Assembly (NCBI GenBank): GCA_017383945.1
Contig: JAFNUQ010000232.1
Span: 1-16,874 of the forward strand
Direction of reading: 5' to 3'
Source of the DNA: Bacteroidales bacterium
GTDB lineage: Bacteria; Bacteroidota; Bacteroidia; Bacteroidales; UBA932
DNA length: 16,874 nucleotides
Shown here one piece after another: positions 7,700 to 15,019 of the stretch. The notes under the pieces are model-generated. The model saw only the letters and a program-made list of their open reading frames with translations, made no database searches and was not told the origin of the DNA. Made by a program: the position numbers and the translations under genes. Numbering within the stretch: the stretch's first letter is position 1; each line of letters begins with the position of its first letter.

Positions 7700-8346
7700 T
7701 CTTCGCTTGAAGAAACCCAAACAAGAACGTGCCTGTCAAAGGTCATATACTGGAGCTCGAGTTCTTCCTCGTATCCGTCTTTCTGTGTGAAAGTTGCGTC
7801 TAGCTCGCCTTCGCCTTTAACTCTGAAGTTGTCAATCTCAATCTGTTCTGCAAAGTCTACGTGATATTGTGAGAACTTCTTGTAGATTGCCTCCTTTGCA
7901 CACCAATAGATGGCAAGTTGCTCGTTTCTCTTATCATCGTCGAGGTCTTCGATTTCGTCTTCAGAGAGTGCTTTTTTCTCAACTGCTGAAAAATCTCTGT
8001 CAAGAGACTCGCAGTCAATACCAAGCTCTCCACCTTCGCCGGTGATGATAGCTACGTATTTATTTGTATGGGTAATGCTGATATTGGTTGCAGAGTTCTC
8101 GATATATGGCTTACCATTGTCGTGGTGACTTAGGTATACCTTCTCTTCAAACATGCAATCCAACAAAGCTCTGACAGCAAGCTTCTGCTTGCGGAGAGAC
8201 TCATTTCTGATGTAGGAAATTTCTTCTAGCTCGTCAGAAGGGACCGAGCAAAGTGATTTGAGCTCCTGCTCACTTTCTGTAATCTGCCAAACTCCTACCC
8301 GCAAATGGTAGTCGTCGTCAAGATCTTTGATTAAATAAAGTGCCAT
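7696..8346 (-). CDS. 4'-phosphopantetheinyl transferase, Sfp-type
   Basis: This 216-residue protein shows the motifs of the Sfp/AcpT superfamily. These are NGKPYI at 77-82, the ISITHTNKYVAI stretch at about 89-100, GIDCE at 109-113 with Mg-binding Asp111 and Glu113, and WCAKEAIYKK at 148-157 with Lys151 and Glu152. The enzyme moves phosphopantetheine from coenzyme A to a serine of apo acyl- or peptidyl-carrier proteins. With a fatty-acid gene block 2.3 kb away, its most likely client is the fatty-acid ACP, but no carrier gene is present here to confirm this. The C-terminal part is acidic and divergent. Its 3' end overlaps envC by four bases. A -7 box lies upstream in the divergent region shared with mdh. 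Confidence 0.9.
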   Translation of the reverse strand: MALYLIKDLDDDYHLRVGVWQITESEQELKSLCSVPSDELEEISYIRNESLRKQKLAVRALLDCMFEEKVYLSHHDNGKPYIENSATNISITHTNKYVAIITGEGGELGIDCESLDRDFSAVEKKALSEDEIEDLDDDKRNEQLAIYWCAKEAIYKKFSQYHVDFAEQIEIDNFRVKGEGELDATFTQKDGYEEELELQYMTFDRHVLVWVSSSED

Positions 8347-8364
8347 ATAAAATTATAAATCGCA

Positions 8365-8372
8365 CAAAGATA
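8365..8372 (-). promoter_or_regulatory. -7 box of the phosphopantetheinyl transferase gene
   Basis: On the minus strand TATCTTTG matches TAnnTTTG exactly, with 18 bases between the box and the start codon at 8346. It lies 30 bases from the oppositely oriented mdh box. Confidence 0.55.
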
Positions 8373-8402
8373 GTCATTTTTTTTAATCTGCGACTAATTG
8401 AT

Positions 8403-8410
8403 TATATTTG
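8403..8410 (+). promoter_or_regulatory. -7 box of the malate dehydrogenase gene
   Basis: TATATTTG matches TAnnTTTG exactly and leaves 44 bases before the mdh start, the longest leader among the promoters seen here. No clear -33 TTTG element is present at the usual spacing. Confidence 0.55.
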
Positions 8411-8454
8411 CGTCACTTTTAGTACTAAAGACAATATTACATAATTAACAAGCA

Positions 8455-9441
8455 ATGAATTACATTACTGACGAAAAATTGGTCATCGTAGGTGCCGGTG
8501 GTATGATCGGTTCAAATATGGCCCAGACAGCTTTGATGCTCAAGCTTACTCCAAACATCTGCCTCTATGATATCTATGAGCCAGGTCTTAAGGGTGTTGT
8601 AGCAGAGATGGATCACTGCGCTTTTGAGGGCGCAAACATCACTTGGACAACTGATCCTGCAGTTGCATTCAAGGATGCTAAGTATATCATCTCTTCAGGT
8701 GGTGCTCCTCGTAAGGAGGGTATGACTCGTGAGGATCTCCTCAAGGGTAACTGCCAGATCGCTGAGGATTTTGGTAAGAACGTTAAGGCATACTGCCCAG
8801 ATGTTAAGCACGTAGTAGTTATCTTCAACCCAGCTGACCTCACTGGTCTCGTGGTTCTTCTTCACTCAGGTCTCAAGCCAGAGTGCGTTACTACTCTTGC
8901 AGCTCTTGACTCAACTCGTCTCCAAGAGGCTCTTGCTCAGGAGTTCGGTGTACAGCAGAGCAAGGTTACCGGTGCATACACTTATGGTGGTCATGGTGAG
9001 TCTATGGCAGTATTTGCTTCTAAGGCTCTCATCGACGGCACTCCTCTCGCTGAGAAGGAGCTTTGCCCAGAGAAGTGGGCTGAGATCAAGCACAACACTA
9101 TCCAGGGTGGTTCAAACATCATCAAGCTTCGTGGCCGCAGCTCGTTCCAGAGCCCAGCTTACAACGCTGTTAAGATGATTGAGGCTGCAATGGGTGGTGA
9201 CAAGTTCACTTGGCCAGCAGGCTGCTATGTAAACAACGAGCAGTTCAAGAATGTAATGATGGCTATGCCTTCAGTTATTGACGCTACAGGCGTACACTTT
9301 GTTAACCCAGAGGGTACAGCTGAGGAGATGGCTGATCTTCAGGCTTCATATGAGCACCTTTGCAAGATGCGTGACGAGATCATTGACCTCGGCATCATCC
9401 CTGCAGTTGCTGATTGGACTAAGGCAAACCCTAATCTCTAA
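8455..9441 (+). CDS. mdh: Malate dehydrogenase (NAD-dependent)
   Basis: This 328-residue lactate/malate dehydrogenase family enzyme interconverts malate and oxaloacetate with NAD in the cytoplasm. The Rossmann loop is GAGGMIGS (13-20), with acidic Asp39 at the end of the second strand favouring NAD. Substrate-binding arginines are Arg86 and Arg92 in APRKEGMTRED. NPADLTG is at 125-131, LDSTR at 151-155 supplies Asp152 and Arg155, and catalytic His180 lies in YGGHGESM. Codon choice is strongly biased and uniform compared with neighbours (for example GGT, CTC, AAG and GAG dominate), as expected for a highly expressed gene. It has its own promoter and a strong terminator, so it is probably monocistronic. 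In anaerobic Bacteroidales this enzyme feeds the reductive branch toward fumarate and succinate. Confidence 0.93.
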   Translation: MNYITDEKLVIVGAGGMIGSNMAQTALMLKLTPNICLYDIYEPGLKGVVAEMDHCAFEGANITWTTDPAVAFKDAKYIISSGGAPRKEGMTREDLLKGNCQIAEDFGKNVKAYCPDVKHVVVIFNPADLTGLVVLLHSGLKPECVTTLAALDSTRLQEALAQEFGVQQSKVTGAYTYGGHGESMAVFASKALIDGTPLAEKELCPEKWAEIKHNTIQGGSNIIKLRGRSSFQSPAYNAVKMIEAAMGGDKFTWPAGCYVNNEQFKNVMMAMPSVIDATGVHFVNPEGTAEEMADLQASYEHLCKMRDEIIDLGIIPAVADWTKANPNL

Positions 9442-9461
9442 TAGATTAATACCCAGAATAC

Positions 9462-9492
9462 AAGGCCGGCTATTTATAGTCGGCCTTTTTAT
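9462..9492 (+). terminator. Intrinsic terminator of mdh
   Basis: Arms 9462-9471 and 9478-9487 form a ten-base-pair stem with one G-U wobble around the loop ATTTAT, followed by a T run. It begins 20 bases after the mdh stop. Confidence 0.9.
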
Positions 9493-9500
9493 TATATTTG
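9493..9500 (+). promoter_or_regulatory. -7 box of the AI-2E family transporter gene
   Basis: TATATTTG matches TAnnTTTG exactly, with ten bases before the ATG at 9511. It follows directly after the T tract of the mdh terminator, so termination and re-initiation are packed into about 40 bases. Confidence 0.55.
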
Positions 9501-9510
9501 TAGCTGATTT

Positions 9511-10677
9511 ATGGCAAGTACAGAAAAATACACGGAAAAATTAGCTAAGTATATAATATACGCGGCAGGCTTGGCGCTCGCGCTGGCTGTCTGCTGGTAC
9601 TTTAGAAAGGTATTGATTTATATCTTATTGGCAGTTGTAGTCTCGCTCTTGGCAAAGCCGGTAGTTAAGCTGCTCAAGAAGATAAGAATCAAGAATCATG
9701 CAGCCCCGGCACCGCTCCTTGCGGCACTGTCGCTAGTGATTGTATTAGGCTTGATTCTCGGAGTGCTTGTGCTGATCGTTCCGATTGTATCTGGCATGCT
9801 CAAAGATATTTCTATGACCAATGTGGGCGATGCTGCAAGAAGTCTGGTTGTCCCGCTGGGAGAGCTCAATGAATTCTTGAGACACACCTTCTCATCTTTA
9901 GGCCCTGATTTCAGGATAGAAGTTTTTGTTGTTCAGGAGTTGCAGAAGCTCATAGACGTGTCTACCTTCTCTTCTGTATTAGGCTCAGCAGCATCTTTTC
10001 TCACTAGCTTCGGCATAGGACTGGTCGCCACCATATTTATTAGCTTCTTCTTTATAAAGGACGATGACTTATTTTCAAATATCGTATGTGCCCTTGTGCC
10101 TGACAAGCTTGAAGAGAAGGTCAGAAAGGCAATTTCTGATATAGGATATCTTCTTTCAAGATATTTTACAGGCGTTATTATTCAGATTACTGAGGTAGCT
10201 ATGCTCAATTTCTTGGGTATCTGGCTGATAGCGGGATTAGGCTTTAATGCTGCATTGGGTATCGGTTTTATGTGTGGCATATTAAATATGATTCCATACA
10301 TAGGACCTTTTATGGGCGGTGCACTAGGAACCGTGATCGGGTTGGTACTCAAATACACAAGTGCTACGCCAATAGGCTTGGATGTGAGCTTCTGGACATT
10401 TGCGATTATTCTCATCGCAATCTTCTGCGTAGCGCAGTTTGTGGATAATATGATCTGCCAGCCGCTCATCTACTCTACCAGTATCAAGTCTACACCCCTG
10501 GAGATATTCCTCGTCTTGATGATAGTATCAAATATAGGTGGTCCTTTTGCGATGATTGTGGCTGTGCCTACATATACAATCTTCCGCGTGATAGCCTTCC
10601 GTTTCTTTGGTCACGTGAAGGCCATCAAGCGTCTGATTCCGGATGAAAAACTGATTTCCGTAGATAAGGAGGACTAG
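9511..10677 (+). CDS. AI-2E (PerM/YdiK) family membrane permease
   Basis: This 388-residue integral membrane protein has the family pattern. Two or three N-terminal helices lie within about 12-100. A soluble central segment follows (about 105-155). Five or so further helices cover about 160-365, including the conserved FFFIKDDDLF region near 179-188 and a Pro-Tyr-Ile-Gly-Pro-Phe loop near 260-265. The family includes E. coli TqsA, linked to autoinducer-2 export, and Na+/H+ antiporter-like members, so the substrate cannot be predicted. The gene has its own -7 box. Its stop TAG shares the palindrome CTAG (10674-10677) with the stop of the convergent fabI gene. Confidence 0.9.
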   Translation: MASTEKYTEKLAKYIIYAAGLALALAVCWYFRKVLIYILLAVVVSLLAKPVVKLLKKIRIKNHAAPAPLLAALSLVIVLGLILGVLVLIVPIVSGMLKDISMTNVGDAARSLVVPLGELNEFLRHTFSSLGPDFRIEVFVVQELQKLIDVSTFSSVLGSAASFLTSFGIGLVATIFISFFFIKDDDLFSNIVCALVPDKLEEKVRKAISDIGYLLSRYFTGVIIQITEVAMLNFLGIWLIAGLGFNAALGIGFMCGILNMIPYIGPFMGGALGTVIGLVLKYTSATPIGLDVSFWTFAIILIAIFCVAQFVDNMICQPLIYSTSIKSTPLEIFLVLMIVSNIGGPFAMIVAVPTYTIFRVIAFRFFGHVKAIKRLIPDEKLISVDKED

Positions 10678-11501
10678 TCTTTCTTTAGACCTTTGGTGTA
10701 GGTTTCTACTACCTCTGCGTTGAGTCCTGTTGAAGAAAATCCTCCGTCGTGATAGAGATTCTGCATTGTCACGTGCTTGGTGAGGTCAGAAAACAGCGTC
10801 ACGATATAGTCTGCGCAGTCTGAGGCGCTGGCGTTGCCTAGTGGCGAGAGTGCGTCTGCATAGGCAAACATATCCTCCATACCTGAAATGCCGCTGCCTG
10901 CGCTAGTGCGTGTGGGCGATTGTGAGATTGTGTTTACTCTCACGTGAGCTTTCTTGCCGTAGAGGAGACCGAAGCTTCTAGCAATGCTTTCAAGCAGGGA
11001 CTTGGCGTCTGCCATATCGTTGTAGCCTTCAAAAGTTCTCTGTGCAGCAATGTAGCTGAGCGCTACAACAGAACCCCACTCTTTGAGAGCGTCTTTTTTG
11101 TAGAGCACTCCAAGAACTTTATGAAGTGACAGGGCAGAAATATCAAGCGTTTTGAAGAAAAAGTCATAGTTGGTATATTCATATGGCTTATTCTTTCTGA
11201 TATTTGGTGACATGCCCACAGAATGAAGGACAAAGTCAAACTGACCACCGAAGTGCTCCATGGCCTTGTCAACAAGACCTTCGAGGTCTTCGACAGAAGT
11301 CGCATCTGCAGGTACAACAAGAGCGTTACACTGCTCAGCGAGCTGATCCATTGTGCCAAGTCTAAGAGAGAGGGGAGTGTTGGTGAGTACAAGCTCTGCA
11401 CCTTCCTCTCTTGCCTTTAAAGCGGCTTTCCAAGCTATAGACTGCTCGTTAAGGGCTCCGAAGATAATACCTTTCTTGCCTTTAAGTAATCCGTGAGACA
11501 T
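10674..11501 (-). CDS. fabI: Enoyl-[acyl-carrier-protein] reductase FabI
   Basis: This 275-residue SDR-fold enzyme reduces trans-2-enoyl-ACP to acyl-ACP, the last step of each fatty-acid elongation cycle. The FabI-type nucleotide-binding motif GALNEQSIAW is at 15-24. The catalytic set fits the family spacing: Tyr150 in ALSYIAA, Tyr160 ten residues on, and Lys167 seven after that. SPTRTSAGSGI at about 195-205 corresponds to the substrate-binding loop after the SDR core. It is slightly longer than the usual 255-265 residues. It is last in the acyl-ligase/fabF/fabZ/fabI block, two bases after the fabZ stop. It overlaps the convergent permease gene by four bases, with no terminator between them. 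Confidence 0.93.
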   Translation of the reverse strand: MSHGLLKGKKGIIFGALNEQSIAWKAALKAREEGAELVLTNTPLSLRLGTMDQLAEQCNALVVPADATSVEDLEGLVDKAMEHFGGQFDFVLHSVGMSPNIRKNKPYEYTNYDFFFKTLDISALSLHKVLGVLYKKDALKEWGSVVALSYIAAQRTFEGYNDMADAKSLLESIARSFGLLYGKKAHVRVNTISQSPTRTSAGSGISGMEDMFAYADALSPLGNASASDCADYIVTLFSDLTKHVTMQNLYHDGGFSSTGLNAEVVETYTKGLKKD

Positions 11502-11503
11502 AA

Positions 11504-11938
11504 CTATTTGTTTTCAATATCGGTTTTTGGCACAACCATAAAGCTGAGTTTGCCTTTACAACAAAGTTTATCTTCAACTGTAGCCTTGGCATCCACAATA
11601 ATGAGTGGTCCTCTCTGTGCTACAAGTTTGGATTCTACACACACGGTGTCTCCAGGGAAGACAGAATGTTTAAACTTAATGTTATCAAGTCCGGCATAGA
11701 AGCTCAGACCATTTGTGAGGATATCCTCAGGGACGAGAAGTGCGCTACCTTGAGCCATTATCTCACAAAGAACTACGCCTGGTACCACTGGATAGCCAGG
11801 GAAATGTCCTTGAGTGAAGAACTCATCTTCACGGATGGTATACCTGGAGAATACAGTTTCTCCTACCTTCTCAGCTTCATCAACAAGGAGCATAGGCTCC
11901 CTGTGAGGGATGAGATTTTTAATTTCTTCTCTTGTCAT
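11504..11938 (-). CDS. fabZ: 3-hydroxyacyl-[acyl-carrier-protein] dehydratase FabZ
   Basis: This 144-residue hotdog-fold protein matches FabZ in length. It contains LIPHREPMLLVDE (9-21) and the active-site stretch FFTQGHFPGYPVVPG (40-54) with catalytic His45, followed by Glu59 in VVLCEIMAQ. It removes water from 3-hydroxyacyl-ACP to give trans-2-enoyl-ACP, the substrate of the neighbouring FabI. It lies ten bases after the fabF stop and two before the fabI start, so it is certainly part of the same transcript. No fusion to LpxC, as found in some Bacteroidetes dehydratases, is present. This copy may therefore be a second, free-standing FabZ-like enzyme in the genome, which cannot be checked here. 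Confidence 0.93.
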   Translation of the reverse strand: MTREEIKNLIPHREPMLLVDEAEKVGETVFSRYTIREDEFFTQGHFPGYPVVPGVVLCEIMAQGSALLVPEDILTNGLSFYAGLDNIKFKHSVFPGDTVCVESKLVAQRGPLIIVDAKATVEDKLCCKGKLSFMVVPKTDIENK

Positions 11939-11948
11939 TGGGGTTTAG

Positions 11949-13190
11949 TTATACACGTCTGAGAGCGACACAGACATTGTGTCCTCCGAAGCCAAGCGAA
12001 TTAGATAGTGCAATATCCAAATCACGCTTCTCGGCAGTAAGAGGAGTGTAGTTGAGGTCGCACTCCGGGTCAGGTTTAGTTAGTCCGATAGTTGGAGGTA
12101 CGATGCCCTCCTTCAGTGCCAGGGCGCTTGCTACGAGCTCTGCAGCTCCTGTTGCACCAAACATGTGTCCGGTCATGCTCTTGGTCGAGCTGATATTTGC
12201 CCTGCGGGCATCGGCCTCTCCAAGCGCGAGTTTTATTGCTTTAGTTTCAGCTACGTCGTTGAGTTGGGTTCCTGTGCCGTGAGCATTGATATAAAGGTTT
12301 TCACCCTCTTTGTATCCGGCCTCCTCAAGGGCAAGGCTAAGTGCTTTTGCTGCAGGAACGCCATCTGCACGAGGCGCAGTATAGTGGTATGCGTCGCAGG
12401 TGCAACCATATCCGCAGACCTCTGCGATGATATTCGCGCCGCGAGCAACTGCATGCTCATATTCCTCAAGCATCATCAAAGCTGCGCCCTCAGCCATTAC
12501 AAATCCACCTCTGCGCTCGTCAAATGGCAGGCAGGCGAGGCTAGGATCAGCTTCTGTTGTGAGAGCTTTTGCATTGGCAAATCCTGCAATTGCCACCGGC
12601 GTGATTGCAGCTTCGCTTCCTCCGGTGAGGATTGCATCTGCGCGACCGTATTTGATCGCAAGATAGGCTTCGCCAATCGAATTTGTGCCTGTGGCACAAG
12701 CTGATACGTGGGTCAGGCAGGCGCCCTGGGCGTTGTACTTGATGGCGATATTGCCGCCCGCGATATTTGGAATCATCATTGGGACAAGCAGAGGCGAGAT
12801 CCTCTCAACGCCCTCGTCAAACATCAGTTTTGTCTGATTGATGAGCGTATTGATGCCGCCAATGCCAGAACCGAGGTATACGCAGAACCTCTCAGGGGCT
12901 ACATTCTCTCCGGAAACAATGCCGCTGGAGGCCATTGCTTCAACTGCAGCAGCAAGGGCAAACTGGCTATAGAGGTCGTTCCTGCGTTTTTCCGCTGCAT
13001 TGAGACCTAACTTGACTGGATCAAAATCCTTGATTCTTCCAGCTACCTTTATTGACAGATTGTAGTCTTCAAAACCCTCAAGTCTTGAAATTCCACAACG
13101 TCCGTTTATCAGGCTATCCCAGAATGTTTCGGTATTGAGACCAACTGGTGAAATGATGCCTGTGCCTGTAATTACAACTCTTTTACTCAT
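11949..13190 (-). CDS. fabF: 3-oxoacyl-[acyl-carrier-protein] synthase II (FabF)
   Basis: From the ATG at 13190 (MSKRVVITGTG, the classic FabF opening) the protein has 413 residues. The frame stays open to 13238, but that extension lies within the upstream ligase and is not FabF-like. The thiolase-fold active site is complete: Cys165 in VSACATGTNS, His304 in NAHGTGTQLND and His342 in STKSMTGHMFGATGA. This Cys-His-His set identifies a chain-elongating KAS I/II enzyme rather than FabH. It condenses acyl-ACP with malonyl-ACP. The start lies within the last codons of the acyl ligase (overlap 13183-13190), suggesting coupled translation. Residues 258-264 include several cysteines, which is common in this family. 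It could also be a specialised KAS of a secondary pathway, but the FabZ/FabI context favours saturated fatty-acid synthesis. Confidence 0.93.
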   Translation of the reverse strand: MSKRVVITGTGIISPVGLNTETFWDSLINGRCGISRLEGFEDYNLSIKVAGRIKDFDPVKLGLNAAEKRRNDLYSQFALAAAVEAMASSGIVSGENVAPERFCVYLGSGIGGINTLINQTKLMFDEGVERISPLLVPMMIPNIAGGNIAIKYNAQGACLTHVSACATGTNSIGEAYLAIKYGRADAILTGGSEAAITPVAIAGFANAKALTTEADPSLACLPFDERRGGFVMAEGAALMMLEEYEHAVARGANIIAEVCGYGCTCDAYHYTAPRADGVPAAKALSLALEEAGYKEGENLYINAHGTGTQLNDVAETKAIKLALGEADARRANISSTKSMTGHMFGATGAAELVASALALKEGIVPPTIGLTKPDPECDLNYTPLTAEKRDLDIALSNSLGFGGHNVCVALRRV

Positions 13191-14841
13191 ACATAAATCT
13201 TCTGATGCTTCCCTTTGGGGTCTTGGCGAAGCTTTCAAACCTTAATTCATATGAACTCACCTGAGAGTAGCTAGGGATTTTCTTGTTGAGAGCTACTATG
13301 TTGGCGTCCATCAGGTTCCTCAGGCCGGCTGCATCGATATCGCCAAGTTCATTGTGATCTGGAACGATGAGAGCAACAAGCTTGTCATTGCGAGAGATGA
13401 TAAGTGACTCAGCAACACCTTTAAACGCATTGAGAACGACCTCGATCTCCTCAGGGTATATATTCTGTCCATTAGGAGACAAAAGCATATTCTTGCTTCG
13501 GCCCACGATAAACACGCTATGGTCCTTATCCATTGTAGCAAGGTCTCCTGTGTGGAACCAACCGTCTTCAGTAAAGGCAGCCTTTGTAGCTTCCTCATTT
13601 TTATAATAACCAGAGAAGAGGACGTGGCCTTTTATGAGGATCTCGCCTGGGATATTTGCCGGATCTTCAGAGTCTATCTTGAGATCAACGCACTCCTCAA
13701 TGTATTCGCCGCACTCTTTGAGCTTGTATGTCTCTTTGTGGCCAAGGCAGATTGTAGGCGCAGCCTCAGTCATACCATAACCGGTCACAAACGGGAGTTT
13801 GAGTATCTCGACAAATAGTCTCTCAAAGTGCTCAGGGATAGCTGCACCACCGGTTACGAAGATGCCGATATTGCCGCCAAGGGCCTTCATGAAAATCGTT
13901 GCGAGTGCCTCGCAGAAGTCAGGGTTGTTCTGATAGTCAGCGAGCTTTGCTTCGCCAGACTTGCTGTGGATAAATTCTCCGATAGTATCCTCGATGAGCT
14001 TGGTGAGGATGAGAGGCACAGCAAAGAAAACGTGAGGCTTGAACTCTCTAAGCGCAGGCTTGAGGTAAGAAGGCACTGGAGGAAGACCGAGCACGATCAA
14101 GTGCATACCGAAGCAAAGAGGGGCAAGCATATCATATACCATTCCGAAGATGTGGGCAAACGGAAGAACGCTCACATAATTATCTTCTCTTTTATATGGG
14201 AAGTGACGTGGAATAAGGTAGATATTTGCGGTCAAGTTGCGGTTGGTCAGCATTACGCCTTTAGGATTGCCGGTTGATCCTGAGGTATACATAATAGCCG
14301 CAAGAGAGTCTAGATCTCTGTTTGGATAGCTGATTTCCTCTGGAGTCAATCCCTGTGGATGTGCTGCGCTGAAAAGCTGCTCTCTCTGAGCATAAACCTC
14401 AGCAAAGTTGCCACGGCTTGCGAGGAGATCACCGGTTTTGATATCAATCGCAGCAAGGAGGTCTGGCATAGCCTCAATAGAGAGGTTGTCAAAGATTACT
14501 TTTTCTGTATATAGAATCTTGGTCTCAGAATGATTGACCATATTCATTGTGTCCTCTGCAGTGAAGCCAGGGAAAATCTGTACAGAAACAAATTCACCTA
14601 TTTGAGAAGAGAGGAAGATCTTGGCCCATCCAGCGCTGCTTTTTGCGTTGATGGTTACTTTATCACCGGGCTTCAAACCGGCAGCCTTCCATACAAGAAT
14701 GTTTTTCTCTATCTCTTCAGCGAGTTGACCATAAGTAATACTTGATACATTATAGTCATCAAGCGCTGTTTTATTCCAACACTCTTTAACGCTATTCTCA
14801 AAACATAGAATGAAATTTTCGTTTTGGGTCAGGTTATACAT
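13183..14841 (-). CDS. AMP-binding acyl-CoA/acyl-ACP synthetase
   Basis: From the ATG at 14841 the protein has 552 residues. An open frame continues 34 codons upstream to 14943, but that stretch is AT-rich, repeat-bearing leader DNA. The adenylate-forming motifs are clear: the P-loop-like YTSGSTGNPKG (185-195), GYGMTE (354-359), WFHTGDL (428-434), and GRSKNMLLSPNGQNIYPEEIE (447-467) at the hinge. The C-terminal A10 region reads KTPKGSIRR (540-548), with Ser where many family members have the catalytic Lys of a Gly-Lys pair. It would activate a fatty acid as acyl-AMP and load it on CoA or ACP. Being first in a block with fabF, fabZ and fabI, it may feed exogenous or recycled fatty acids into elongation. 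The substrate is not predictable from sequence alone. Confidence 0.88.
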   Translation of the reverse strand: MYNLTQNENFILCFENSVKECWNKTALDDYNVSSITYGQLAEEIEKNILVWKAAGLKPGDKVTINAKSSAGWAKIFLSSQIGEFVSVQIFPGFTAEDTMNMVNHSETKILYTEKVIFDNLSIEAMPDLLAAIDIKTGDLLASRGNFAEVYAQREQLFSAAHPQGLTPEEISYPNRDLDSLAAIMYTSGSTGNPKGVMLTNRNLTANIYLIPRHFPYKREDNYVSVLPFAHIFGMVYDMLAPLCFGMHLIVLGLPPVPSYLKPALREFKPHVFFAVPLILTKLIEDTIGEFIHSKSGEAKLADYQNNPDFCEALATIFMKALGGNIGIFVTGGAAIPEHFERLFVEILKLPFVTGYGMTEAAPTICLGHKETYKLKECGEYIEECVDLKIDSEDPANIPGEILIKGHVLFSGYYKNEEATKAAFTEDGWFHTGDLATMDKDHSVFIVGRSKNMLLSPNGQNIYPEEIEVVLNAFKGVAESLIISRNDKLVALIVPDHNELGDIDAAGLRNLMDANIVALNKKIPSYSQVSSYELRFESFAKTPKGSIRRFMYE

Positions 14842-14867
14842 TTTTTTGATTTTAAAATTTAACGATG

Positions 14868-14875
14868 CTAAAATA
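14868..14875 (-). promoter_or_regulatory. Possible -7 box of the acyl-ligase/fab operon
   Basis: On the minus strand TATTTTAG (14875-14868) differs by one base from TAnnTTTG and leaves 26 bases before the start at 14841. No matching -33 element was found. Read-through from lolD-trmN6 is an alternative. Confidence 0.3.
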
Positions 14876-14911
14876 ACCCCAATATTTTTAATCTGGATAA
14901 GATGATTTTTC

Positions 14912-14996
14912 TTTTGTGGTAAAGAGCCCCTTTTTGTGGTCAAAATTGACTCTTGGGGCGAAATGATGAGTTTTCTGAATTCGCCACAAAAGTGGC
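14912..14996. repeat. Cluster of TTTTGTGG repeats and small inverted repeats upstream of the acyl-ligase/fab operon
   Basis: TTTTGTGGT occurs at 14912-14920 and again at 14932-14940, exactly 20 bases apart. A third copy of TTTTGTGG lies inverted at 14984-14991, inside the hairpin GCCAC-AAAA-GTGGC (14983-14996). Between them, GCCCC (14926-14930) and GGGGC (14955-14959) can pair around an inner GTCA/TGAC stem (14939-14942, 14947-14950). The cluster lies in the 178-base gap between trmN6 and the ligase gene, which holds no gene. It could be a regulator-binding region, a weak terminator of trmN6, or both. Confidence 0.45.
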
Positions 14997-15019
14997 TTGT
15001 AGATGTGTCTATTGGTGTT

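Noticed and set aside
12165..12704. A 179-codon plus-strand open frame inside fabF
   Set aside because: It is opposite the conserved ketosynthase active-site region; its cysteine-rich composition is a by-product of the complementary strand.
13191..13238. Upstream start for FabF adding 16 residues
   Set aside because: The extension is coded within the ligase 3' end and is not FabF-like; MSKRVVITGTG is the canonical opening.
10674..14841. Aryl polyene or other polyketide gene cluster
   Set aside because: A genuine FabI with complete catalytic residues indicates saturated chains, and there is no ketoreductase, carrier protein, acyltransferase or exporter typical of aryl polyene loci.
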